This document shows, one piece after another, positions 7,073 through 15,054 of a DNA stretch of 21,004 nucleotides. The DNA comes from CANKHJ01 sp035556495. GTDB lineage: Bacteria; Pseudomonadota; Alphaproteobacteria; Rhizobiales; Xanthobacteraceae. Each line of letters opens with the position of its first letter. Within the stretch, counting starts at the first letter, position 1. The translations under genes and the position numbers were made by a program. Where the stretch lies: the NCBI GenBank assembly GCA_035556495.1, contig DATMEW010000138.1, forward strand, positions 1 through 21,004, read 5' to 3'. The notes below the pieces were generated by a model. That model was not told the origin of the DNA. It was given only the letters and a program-made list of their open reading frames with translations, and ran no database searches.

Positions 7073-7090
7073 ATCCCGCCGGAGCGGGAT
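7073..7090 (-). terminator. Hairpin after the TonB-receptor gene
   Basis: A perfect 7-bp inverted repeat, ATCCCGC (7073-7079) and GCGGGAT (7084-7090), with the 4-nt loop CGGA, 20 nt past the receptor stop codon on the minus strand. No U tract follows, so it may be a weak or processing-type element that lowers expression of piuC and the Sel1 gene relative to the receptor. Confidence 0.4.
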
Positions 7091-7110
7091 GTCCGGATCG
7101 CTCTGGCGGA

Positions 7111-9411
7111 TCAGAACTTGACGCCAGCCGTGACCATCACCGTGCGGCCCGGCGCGATGGCGGCGCGGTTGGCGAATTGCGACGAATACCACAGCTCGTC
7201 GGTCAGGTTGTAGGCATTCACCGACAGACGGTAGTTCTGATACTCGTAGGAGATCAGTCCATCGAGGGTCGTGGAAGCCGGGATGAGGAAGAGGTTGGTG
7301 GAGTTCACGAACATCTGCCCGGTGTAGTTCAGGCCGAGACCGACCAGGAGTTTGCCCGGCATCGGCAGATGCTGGGAAATCTCATAGGTGGTCCAGACCG
7401 ACGCCGCATGCTCCGGGACGAAGGCGACGCGGTTGCCGATCGTAGCGGCATTCGCCACGGTCGCGCCGAGGATCCGGCTGTCCATGTAGGAATAGGCGAA
7501 CTGCACGTTCCAGGCGTCGGTGATCTTGCCGGTCACGCCCAGTTCGACGCCCTGCACGCGCTGCGTCTCGTTGGTGACGATGATATTCCCGGTGAGGGGA
7601 TCGACCTGCTGGGAGTTGTTCTTCTTCACATGGAACAGCGCCGCGGTCAGACCGAGGCGGCCGCCGAACAGGCTCGCCTTGCCGCCGACTTCCCACAGAT
7701 CGCTCTGCTCGGGCTCCAGCGTGGTGTTGGCGATCGGCGTGTTGTCCGAGGTCACGAACTGGCCGGCCAGATTGGAATAGGACCGGGCCCAGCTCACATA
7801 GAGGTTGACGTCCCGGTTCGGCTCCCAGATCAGGCTCGCCTTCGGGCTGGCGAAGGAGGTCGTGGCCGACAGCGGCGTCGCCCACACGCCGGCAGCATCC
7901 GAGGCGGCATAGGTCGAGGTGTAAACGTCGTAGCGGACGCCGGCCAGGATCGAGAGCTGGTCGGTCAGCCACATCCGGTCGTTGATGAAGCCGGCGACGT
8001 TGGTCGAGGTGCTGTCCTTCTTCTGGAGGCTGTCCACCACGGAGAAGGCCGGGCTGTTCGCGAACAGCGGAACGCCGATCGTGCCGACGGTCTTGGCGCC
8101 GACATTCGCGAGCTGGGTGCGCTTGTCGCTGACGTAGGAGAAGTCGACGCCGGTGGTCAGCTCGTGGCGGAACTGGCCGGTGTGGAACTTCATCAGCGCG
8201 GTCAGAACATTCTGGGCGCTCCAGGAGTCCTGCTTATAGCCGGCGGGGCCGCCCAGGGCATAAGCGCCGGTGAAGGTGCCGTTGGCGACGCTGTTGAGAC
8301 AGGCGGCGGTGGTGCAGCTCGGCACCGACTGGCGCATCAGACGGTCATAGGCCGCGATGCGGGAGTCGTTGGTGATGGTCAGCCAGGGCGCGACCTCTTT
8401 CTTGAACCGCGCCGTGAACATATCGACATTCGACTTATCGATATCGCTGTCCTTGCCGTAGAAATTCGTGCGCGGCACGCCGAATTCCGTCACCGGCCGA
8501 CCGAATTGCCCGGCGAAAGGCGCCACGATCGGCACGCCGAAGTCGGGAATGCGCTCGCCGCTCTGGTGGAAATAGTTCAGCGTCAGCGAGGTCTCGGTGC
8601 CGAGGCCGAAGCCGAGCGACAGCAGCCCGCCCCAGCGGTCGGCATACAGATTGTCGCGGCCGACGATCTTCTGGTCGTGGCCCATGCCGACGATGCGGAT
8701 GGCGGTGGTGTCGCCGATCTGCTTGTTGATGTCGAACGTGCCGCGATACATCGGACCGTTGCCGGCGGTGGCGTTGAACTCATAGGAGTCGCCAAGGCGC
8801 GCGGTCTTCTGGTTGGTGTTGATCGCGCCGCCTGTGGTGCCCATGCCGAACGCCTCGGAGGTCGGGCCCTTGAACACCTGCACCGACTCCATGAAGAACG
8901 AGTCGCGCACATAGACGCCGAAGTCGCGCAGGCCGTCGACATAGATGTCGCCCTTGGCCTGGAAGCCACGGATGCGGAACTGGTCGCCGTTCTGGCCGCC
9001 GCCGCCTTCACCGATATTCACGGTGACGCCGGGAACGTTGCGCAGCGCCTGGTCGAGCGTGGTCACGCCTTGCTGCTGCAAGGTTTCCTGGCTGATGACC
9101 GTCACCGTCTGCGGGATTTCCTGCACGCGCCTCGGCATGCGGGTCAGGCCGGTGGTCGCCTGAAGGCTGTTTTCCGATTCGCCCTGCACCTCGATGGTGT
9201 TCAGTTCAGTGACGCTCGGCGCTGGAGCCGGCGGGGGGGCGTTGCGGCGCGCGGTCTGGGCTTCCGCGCCATGCACGGTCAACGCGCCGGCGGCTGCAAC
9301 AAGCCCGAGCGTCAGCGATGTCTGCGAAACGGGCATTGTCCGCTTGCGCGCCCGTACGAGCTTTTTCGTCGTAATTTCGCCGCCCGATGCCGCTGAAATC
9401 GCTTGGTTCAT
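7111..9411 (-). CDS. TonB-dependent siderophore receptor (Fiu/PiuA-like)
   Basis: Outer-membrane receptor that takes up ferric siderophores using TonB energy. The 766-residue protein has an extended N-terminus, a signal sequence around residues 26-51 (TLGLVAAAGALTVHGAEA, likely cleavage after A51), a Pro/Ala linker with a possible TonB box (VTELNTIEVQG), a plug domain at about 92-200 (RRVQEIPQTVTVI, TLDQALRNVPGVT, QFRIRGF, VQVFKGP) and a beta barrel ending in the aromatic residue of VTAGVKF. Two cysteines (SCTTAAC) lie in a probable surface loop. I chose the ATG at 9411 with GGGGG upstream; ATG 9441 and ATG 9336 are alternatives. Linkage to piuC points to a catecholate-type receptor, but the ligand is inferred. 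No siderophore biosynthesis genes are nearby, so it may use foreign siderophores. Confidence 0.93.
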   Translation of the reverse strand: MNQAISAASGGEITTKKLVRARKRTMPVSQTSLTLGLVAAAGALTVHGAEAQTARRNAPPPAPAPSVTELNTIEVQGESENSLQATTGLTRMPRRVQEIPQTVTVISQETLQQQGVTTLDQALRNVPGVTVNIGEGGGGQNGDQFRIRGFQAKGDIYVDGLRDFGVYVRDSFFMESVQVFKGPTSEAFGMGTTGGAINTNQKTARLGDSYEFNATAGNGPMYRGTFDINKQIGDTTAIRIVGMGHDQKIVGRDNLYADRWGGLLSLGFGLGTETSLTLNYFHQSGERIPDFGVPIVAPFAGQFGRPVTEFGVPRTNFYGKDSDIDKSNVDMFTARFKKEVAPWLTITNDSRIAAYDRLMRQSVPSCTTAACLNSVANGTFTGAYALGGPAGYKQDSWSAQNVLTALMKFHTGQFRHELTTGVDFSYVSDKRTQLANVGAKTVGTIGVPLFANSPAFSVVDSLQKKDSTSTNVAGFINDRMWLTDQLSILAGVRYDVYTSTYAASDAAGVWATPLSATTSFASPKASLIWEPNRDVNLYVSWARSYSNLAGQFVTSDNTPIANTTLEPEQSDLWEVGGKASLFGGRLGLTAALFHVKKNNSQQVDPLTGNIIVTNETQRVQGVELGVTGKITDAWNVQFAYSYMDSRILGATVANAATIGNRVAFVPEHAASVWTTYEISQHLPMPGKLLVGLGLNYTGQMFVNSTNLFLIPASTTLDGLISYEYQNYRLSVNAYNLTDELWYSSQFANRAAIAPGRTVMVTAGVKF

Positions 9412-9538
9412 ATCGAAAACCCCCAGATGAACTTCAATCATCGGGGGCAGTACGGAAAAGCGGGAGCGGCGAATAGTATGTTTTTGCCACGCTTTAGCCT
9501 CAACTGAGGCCGGCTCGGCGGGGCTTTTGCAGCCTTGC

Positions 9539-9555
9539 TTTAGTTGGATTTTAAA
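9539..9555 (-). promoter_or_regulatory. Possible Irr (ICE-like) operator
   Basis: TTTAGTTGGATTTTAAA matches the palindromic iron-control-element pattern TTTAGAA-N3-TTCTAAA, as I recall it for rhizobial Irr, at 11 of 14 defined positions. It lies about 130 bp upstream of the receptor start. Suggestive only; degenerate AT-rich matches arise by chance. Confidence 0.3.
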
Positions 9556-9583
9556 CTAGCAGGGAGGGGTGTGTAATTGCTCC

Positions 9584-9602
9584 CGAAATTATTATCATTG
9601 GA
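9584..9602 (-). promoter_or_regulatory. Possible Fur-box-like operator
   Basis: On the minus strand the stretch contains AATGATAAT (9599-9591), identical to the core of the classical Fur box, and about 12 of 19 positions match overall. It is about 180 bp upstream of the siderophore-receptor start, and it also adjoins the TATAAT at 9614 facing the kinase gene. Function is inferred from context. Confidence 0.3.
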
Positions 9603-9849
9603 AATAGAATATTTATAATTAGTATAGTGCCATGCGCTATCTGCATGTCAGATACGTCGATTTCACATAGTGTCCGAGCGGCCGGTCGTTCGGAGGTTGG
9701 CAAATCGTCGCAAGGGTAGCGCCTCCTTTCGAAAATTCTTCTCTATAGTTGGAGATCGTGACGTCGCGGATTGGCGATTCCCGCCGGAATGGTCACGTCG
9801 CAACTTGCGGGATCATGATGGCGGGTGCCGGCGGCAAGCCGGAAGCAAG

Positions 9850-12003
9850 ATGAGCAAAGCCAGTTATTCCGCCATCCGTGTCCTCCAACTGATGATGGCG
9901 GCTTCCCTGGTGTTGCCCGCCGTTCTCTTCGCGATCTCGCTGGTCCTGAGCTATCGCGCCGCCCAGACCGTCGCCGACGAGCGCATCGAGCGTTCCGTTG
10001 ATGTGCTTCACGAGCATGCGCTGAAAGTGTTTCAGACCGTGGAGCGTTCGATCGCCGAGGTCGACGCGCTGACACGCGGAATGAGCGACGACCAGATCCG
10101 CGACGATGATGTCAAACTCTATGCGCGGCTCAAGACCATCGTTGCCGCGCTCCCGCAGATCCAGACAATAGCGATTGTCGATCGCGACGGACGCGGCCTG
10201 ATTTCCTCGACCGCCTTGCGGCTCGAGTCGAATGTGTCGGATCGCGCCTATTTCGCGGAACATATCGCGAGCGACATCGGAACCTACATCGGAGAGGCTC
10301 TGATTCCGCGAACCACCCTGGCCGGCGACCGGCTGGTCTTCAACATGAGCCGGCGGCGCTTCACGGAGGATGCCTCGTTCACCGGCATCATCCTGGTGGC
10401 GCTGCGTCCGCGGTATTTCGAGGAATTCTATGCGCGGATCGGCCGTACCCCGGGCAGCTACTATGCGCTGCTGCGGGACGACGGCACTTTTCTCGCCCGC
10501 TTTCCATCTCTCAATGAGCGTCCGTTGCGGCTCAATGCGAGCTCGGCGCTGCTGCGCCAGATCGCGGACGGGGCTCGGCAGGGGCTGTTCACGGTGCAGC
10601 CCGAGGCGTCCCAGATCGACGGACGGGAGCGCCGCATCGGCTTCCGGAAGATTGACGGCTTCCCCGCCTATGTCCAGGCGGGCACCGAGACCTCGGCCAT
10701 CACCGAGGAGTGGCTGGATTCGGCCCGAAGCCAGCTTCTGTTCGGCCTGCCGCTCACCATCGTGCTGTTCTTCATCATCGGGCTGGCGTTGCAGCGGACC
10801 CGGCGGCTGCATGTGGAGGCGGAGCGGCGCGAGGCGGCCGAGGCGGCGCTGCGCCAGTCCCAGCGGCTGGAGGCCATCGGCCAGCTTACCGGCGGTGTCG
10901 CCCATGACTTCAACAATCTGCTGATGGTGGTGAACGGCAGTGTCGACCGACTGCGGCGCGATCTTCCGGACCCGCGCCACATTCGCCTTCTGGACATGAT
11001 CACGAATGCCAGCAGCCGCGGCGAGAGCCTGACGCGGCAGTTGCTTGCTTTCTCGCGGCAGCAGACGCTGATGCCGGCGGTCGTCGATCTGCGGGCGTGG
11101 CTTCCGGACCTTCAGGAACTTCTCGGCCGGTCGTTGCGGGGAGACATCGAAATCCGCACGCGCATACCCGCCGAGCCGTGCGCCGTGAAGGTCGATCCCA
11201 ACGAACTGGAACTGTCGCTGCTCAACATCGCCGTGAATGCCCGCGACGCCATGCCGGATGGTGGCGTGCTGACGATCGCCATCCGGCCGGTTGTGCTGCG
11301 TGGCGGAGCCGAGAATGAAGGCCTCACCGGCGACTTCGTGGAACTGGCGGTTTCCGACACCGGCACGGGCATTTCGCCGGATGTCGCCGCGCGGGTGTTC
11401 GAGCCGTTCTTCACCACGAAGGAATTCGGCAAGGGCACCGGGCTCGGCCTCAGCCAGGTTTACGGCTTCGCCAGGCAATCCGGGGGCCGGGCTGCACTTT
11501 CGAGTGCGCCCGGCAGCGGGACTACGGTGACGCTCTGGCTGCCGCGCAGCCATGAAGCCGTCACGGTTCCGACACCGGCGGTATCCGTCGTTTCGGATTC
11601 GGCTCCGCCGGATGCGGGAAAGGTGCTTGCGGTGGAGGATAATCCTGCCGTCGCGGAAGCCTGCGCGGCCTATCTGAGGCAGCTCGGCTACGAGGTTGTC
11701 GCTGCGGCGAACAGCCGCGAGGCGCTTGAGGCGCTGGCCGCAGATCCGGAGATTTCCATCCTGCTGTCGGATATCCTGATGCCCGATGGCCTCAATGGCG
11801 TCGAACTGGCAGAAAGCGTGCGCAGGACCTATCCGGTTCTGCCCATTGTGCTCACTTCGGGATACAGCGCCGGTTTGCAGGAGGTGTCCGGCGGAGGATG
11901 GAGCGTCCTTCAGAAGCCTTACAGCCTAGAGGCGCTGGACCGTGCGTTGCGCGGCGCGCGGGCGGCCATGTCCGCGGGGAAGCCGGCTTCCGCCGCTCAA
12001 TAG
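9850..12003 (+). CDS. Membrane-bound hybrid sensor histidine kinase with Cache-type sensor
   Basis: A 717-residue inner-membrane signalling protein. Order: transmembrane helix about 12-34, periplasmic double-Cache-like sensor about 40-290 (IQTIAIVDRDGRGLISS, VSDRAYFAEHI, FTGIILVALRPRYFEEFY), second helix about 296-316, dimerisation/phosphoacceptor domain with GGVAHDFNNLL (H352), ATP-binding domain with N, G1 and G2 boxes (NIAVNARDAMPDGG, VSDTGTGI, FFTTKEFGKGTGLGLS), and a C-terminal receiver domain with phosphoacceptor D641 (LLSDILMPD) and conserved lysine in LQKPYS. I chose the ATG at 9850 with GGAAG just upstream; the frame is open to 9670. No DNA-binding partner is adjacent, so the phosphorelay target is unknown. 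It is upstream of, and co-directional with, the malonate genes, but a regulatory link is only a guess. Confidence 0.92.
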   Translation: MSKASYSAIRVLQLMMAASLVLPAVLFAISLVLSYRAAQTVADERIERSVDVLHEHALKVFQTVERSIAEVDALTRGMSDDQIRDDDVKLYARLKTIVAALPQIQTIAIVDRDGRGLISSTALRLESNVSDRAYFAEHIASDIGTYIGEALIPRTTLAGDRLVFNMSRRRFTEDASFTGIILVALRPRYFEEFYARIGRTPGSYYALLRDDGTFLARFPSLNERPLRLNASSALLRQIADGARQGLFTVQPEASQIDGRERRIGFRKIDGFPAYVQAGTETSAITEEWLDSARSQLLFGLPLTIVLFFIIGLALQRTRRLHVEAERREAAEAALRQSQRLEAIGQLTGGVAHDFNNLLMVVNGSVDRLRRDLPDPRHIRLLDMITNASSRGESLTRQLLAFSRQQTLMPAVVDLRAWLPDLQELLGRSLRGDIEIRTRIPAEPCAVKVDPNELELSLLNIAVNARDAMPDGGVLTIAIRPVVLRGGAENEGLTGDFVELAVSDTGTGISPDVAARVFEPFFTTKEFGKGTGLGLSQVYGFARQSGGRAALSSAPGSGTTVTLWLPRSHEAVTVPTPAVSVVSDSAPPDAGKVLAVEDNPAVAEACAAYLRQLGYEVVAAANSREALEALAADPEISILLSDILMPDGLNGVELAESVRRTYPVLPIVLTSGYSAGLQEVSGGGWSVLQKPYSLEALDRALRGARAAMSAGKPASAAQ

Positions 12004-12109
12004 CTTCCCGGCGCGGGCAATGATGTTGTGTGGAGACGCGCTGCGCCTTATGTGAGGCTTCCGGCGTGGCCGTGGGCTTTTGATTGGTCACAGGGAGGGG
12101 CTTTCGTCA

Positions 12110-13468
12110 ATGAACGTGTCGTTTTTCGGAGAGTTGCTCCAGTCGATTTCGGATCGAGGCCGGGCCCTGCTGGACCGGGCCCGCGAGCGGCGTCCCGATG
12201 CGTCCGAACACCCCGAGAGCATCATCGACCTGTGCGAGCACCTGCTCAGCGGCCGCGGCGAAGCCTCAGGCGTCGCGCTCGCCCGGGACATCCTGCACCG
12301 TTATGCGGAAATGAAGTCCGGGCCCCGTGCGGCTTTCTTCGAGACGCTCGCCACCCGGTTCGGTCCGGATGTGCAGCGGCTGGAGCGCGCCGTGGAGGCC
12401 TGGAAGGCGGACCCTAACGATGCGACCGCTGCGGATGTCCATCTCGCCGCCGAGCCGCGCCGTCAGGAATTGTTCCGGCGGCTCAATCTCGCTCCCGGCG
12501 GCACCGCAGCGCTGGTGCATATGCGCGAGCATCTCCTCGATCTGCTGGAGCGCCACGACAATCTCAAGGCAGTGGACGCCGATTTCGTCCATCTGTTCTC
12601 GTCGTGGTTCAATCGTGGCTTTCTCGTCCTGCGGCGCATCGACTGGTCTTCATCCGCCAGCATTCTCGAAAAGCTGATCAAATACGAGGCGGTGCATCGC
12701 ATTCGCGGCTTTGACGACCTGCGCCGCAGGATCGACCCGCGCGATCGGCGCTGCTACGCCTTTTTCCATCCCGCGCTGGTGGATGAACCGCTGATCTTCG
12801 TGGAAGTGGCATTGACCCGCGAACTGCCGGGCGCGATCGGGCCGATCCTGGCCGTGCAGCGCGAGGTGGTCGAAGAGGCGACCACGGCGGTATTCTATTC
12901 GATCTCGAACTGCCAGCGCGGCTTGAACGGCGTGTCTTTCGGCCATTTCCTGATCAAGCAGGTGGTGGAGGAGATCTGCAAGGAGATCCCCTCCCTGAAG
13001 ACCTTCGTGACGCTCTCGCCCGTGCCGGGATTTGCGCGCTGGCTGGCGCGCGAGCGCCGCGCGGAGCAGTCGCTCGTTCTCACGGAGGAAGACAAGACGG
13101 CCCTGAAGAACTTGGATCGCGAAGGCTGGTGGCAGGTCCCGAACCTGCGTGAGCCGATCCGCGAACCGCTCATGCGCGCCGCGGCATGGTATTTCGTCAA
13201 CGGCCGCACCGCCCGCGCCCTGCCCATCGATCCGGTCGCGCGGTTTCATCTGGGCAACGGCGCCCGGCTGGAGATGATGCACTGGCTGGCCGACGGCTCG
13301 GAGCGCGGCATCGAACAGTCGCATGGGCTGATGGTCAATTATCTTTACGATTTGAACGATATCGAGAAAAATCACGAGGCTTATGCCGAGAAGCGCACCA
13401 TCGCAGCCTCCGCGGCGGTGAAGCGTCTTGTCCGCGCGGCCCCGCGCGAACTCACCGTTGCCAGTTGA
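12110..13468 (+). CDS. Malonyl-CoA decarboxylase
   Basis: Converts malonyl-CoA to acetyl-CoA and CO2. The 452-residue protein fits the MCD family: an N-terminal helical domain followed by a GNAT-like catalytic domain. Family signatures visible include CYAFFHPALVDEPLIFVEVAL, the LSPVPGFARWL block with the likely catalytic S303, and the FHLGNGARLEMMHW block with H380, then NYLYDLNDIEKNHEAY near the end. I chose the ATG at 12110, with AGGGAGGGG at 12092-12100; a TTG 30 nt upstream is the longer option. The gene is followed after 41 bp by malonyl-CoA synthetase, so the two enzymes form a two-step malonate-to-acetyl-CoA pathway. It is often called matA or mcd; symbols vary, so none is assigned. 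No MatR-type regulator or MatC-type malonate carrier is in the window. Confidence 0.95.
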   Translation: MNVSFFGELLQSISDRGRALLDRARERRPDASEHPESIIDLCEHLLSGRGEASGVALARDILHRYAEMKSGPRAAFFETLATRFGPDVQRLERAVEAWKADPNDATAADVHLAAEPRRQELFRRLNLAPGGTAALVHMREHLLDLLERHDNLKAVDADFVHLFSSWFNRGFLVLRRIDWSSSASILEKLIKYEAVHRIRGFDDLRRRIDPRDRRCYAFFHPALVDEPLIFVEVALTRELPGAIGPILAVQREVVEEATTAVFYSISNCQRGLNGVSFGHFLIKQVVEEICKEIPSLKTFVTLSPVPGFARWLARERRAEQSLVLTEEDKTALKNLDREGWWQVPNLREPIREPLMRAAAWYFVNGRTARALPIDPVARFHLGNGARLEMMHWLADGSERGIEQSHGLMVNYLYDLNDIEKNHEAYAEKRTIAASAAVKRLVRAAPRELTVAS

Positions 13469-13509
13469 GCCGGCGTGGCAACGACCGGCCGTTTCCGAAA
13501 GCGAAGCTC

Positions 13510-15054
13510 ATGACAGAAAACACCGCCGTTGCTGCCGCCAGCGACAATCTGTTCGATCTCATCCGCCGCAATGGCGCGCCTTCCGCGAAAACGTTGCTCG
13601 AAACCGGCGACGGGCGCCGCATCACCTATGGCGAGATGCTCAAGCTCACGGCCCAGATCGCGAATGTCCTGGTGCTCAACGGCGTCGAGCCGGGCGACCG
13701 CATCGCGGTGCAGGTCGAGAAGACCCCTGAGAACCTGTTGCTCTATCTGGCGTCGCTCCGGGTCGGCGCGGTTTATCTGCCGCTCAACACGGCCTATACG
13801 CTGGCCGAACTGGATTATTTCATCGGAGATTCCGAACCCCGGGTCGTGGTGTGCGATCCCGCCAAGCAGGAAGGTCTCAAACCCATCGCGGACAAGCACA
13901 AGGTCGCCGCGATCCTGACGCTCGACGCCAAGGGGCAGGGCTCGCTGACCACGGCGGCGGCGAAGGCGCCGTCCGAATTCGCCGATGTGCCGCGCGGCAA
14001 GGATGACCTCGCCGCCATCCTTTACACCTCAGGCACCACCGGGCGTTCCAAGGGCGCGATGCTGACCCATCGCAACCTGTCCTCCAATGCGGAGGCGCTG
14101 ATCGGCACCTGGCGCTTCACGGACAAGGACGTGCTGCTCCACGCCTTGCCGATCTATCATACCCATGGCCTGTTCGTTGCCAGCAATGTGGTGATGTTGT
14201 CCGGCGGTGCGATGATCTTCCGCCCGAAATTCGATGCCGACGAAGTGATGAACCTGCTGCCGCGCGCCACCACGATGATGGGCGTGCCGACGTTCTACAC
14301 GCGCCTGTTGCAGCATCCGGGCCTGACCCCGGCGGCTTGCGCGCATATGCGGCTGTTCACGTCCGGCTCAGCGCCGCTGCTGGCGGAAACGCACCGGGAG
14401 TTTCAGGAAAAGACCGGCCACGCCATTCTCGAACGCTACGGCATGACCGAGACCAACATGAACACCTCCAACCCCTATGACGGCGACCGCATCGCCGGCA
14501 CGGTGGGCTTTCCGCTGCCGGGCGTGGACGTGCGCATCGCCGATGCTGATACCGGCGCGCCGGTCGAGCAGGGCGGCGTCGGCATCATCGAGATCAAGGG
14601 ACCCAACGTCTTTGTCGGCTACTGGCGCATGCCTGAGAAGACCAAGGCGGAATTCCGCGACGACGGCTTCTTCATCACCGGCGATGTCGGCAAGATCGAC
14701 GAGCGCGGCTATGTGCATATCGTCGGGCGCGCCAAGGATCTGATCATCACCGGCGGCTTCAACGTCTATCCGATCGAGGTGGAGGCGGAGATCGACGCCT
14801 TGCCGGGCGTGGTGGAGTCCGCCGTGATCGGCTGTCCGCATCCGGATTTCGGCGAGGGCGTCACGGCGGTCGTGGTGCGCAAGAAGGATGCGACGGCGCT
14901 GGACGAGAAGAGCGTGCTCGACGCGCTGAACATCCGGCTTGCGAAGTTCAAGCTGCCCAAGCGGATCATTTTCGTGGACGATCTGCCGCGCAACACCATG
15001 GGCAAGGTGCAGAAGAACGTGCTGCGCGAGCAGCATGCCGCCCTTTATGCCTGA
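13510..15054 (+). CDS. matB: Malonyl-CoA synthetase (malonate-CoA ligase)
   Basis: ATP-dependent ligase of the acyl-adenylate (ANL) family that joins malonate to CoA. The 514-residue protein has the core motifs in order: YTSGTTGRSKG phosphate loop at 172-182, ALPIYHTHGLF, YGMTET at 310-315, TGDVGKIDERG, GRAKDLIITGGFNVYP hinge, and PRNTMGKVQKN with the catalytic lysine at 499. The last motif is the site acetylated by Pat in the Rhodopseudomonas palustris homologue, so lysine acetylation may regulate it. Stretches such as ERYGMTETNMNTSNPYDGDR fit MatB rather than acetyl- or fatty-acyl-CoA ligases. The ATG at 13510 follows the decarboxylase by 41 bp with only a weak ribosome-binding site; the open frame further upstream is a shadow of the decarboxylase. 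Confidence 0.95.
   Translation: MTENTAVAAASDNLFDLIRRNGAPSAKTLLETGDGRRITYGEMLKLTAQIANVLVLNGVEPGDRIAVQVEKTPENLLLYLASLRVGAVYLPLNTAYTLAELDYFIGDSEPRVVVCDPAKQEGLKPIADKHKVAAILTLDAKGQGSLTTAAAKAPSEFADVPRGKDDLAAILYTSGTTGRSKGAMLTHRNLSSNAEALIGTWRFTDKDVLLHALPIYHTHGLFVASNVVMLSGGAMIFRPKFDADEVMNLLPRATTMMGVPTFYTRLLQHPGLTPAACAHMRLFTSGSAPLLAETHREFQEKTGHAILERYGMTETNMNTSNPYDGDRIAGTVGFPLPGVDVRIADADTGAPVEQGGVGIIEIKGPNVFVGYWRMPEKTKAEFRDDGFFITGDVGKIDERGYVHIVGRAKDLIITGGFNVYPIEVEAEIDALPGVVESAVIGCPHPDFGEGVTAVVVRKKDATALDEKSVLDALNIRLAKFKLPKRIIFVDDLPRNTMGKVQKNVLREQHAALYA

Larger units (their letters stand above)
9442..9849. other. Divergent intergenic region between receptor and kinase genes
   Basis: About 400 bp without a convincing gene. 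The part from about 9540 to 9640 is strikingly AT-rich compared with its surroundings and holds TATAAT at 9614-9619 on the plus strand (with TTATCA 16 nt upstream) plus iron-box-like sequences. A palindrome GCCTCA-AC-TGAGGC lies at 9497-9510. The open frame of the kinase reaches back to 9670, but those 60 residues show no family character and the start at 9850 has a better ribosome-binding site. Confidence 0.6.

Noticed and set aside
7177..9396. 739-codon open frame opposite the TonB-dependent receptor
   Set aside because: Its composition (Gly, Arg, Ala, Val, His rich) and lack of motifs mark it as a shadow of the receptor gene, which has signal peptide, plug and barrel.
9670..9849. 60-residue N-terminal extension of the hybrid kinase
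   Set aside because: It has no conserved character, precedes the natural membrane-anchored start, and lacks a ribosome-binding site as good as that at 9850.
9793..11553. 586-codon open frame opposite the hybrid kinase
   Set aside because: It is antisense to the kinase catalytic domains and has no recognisable features.
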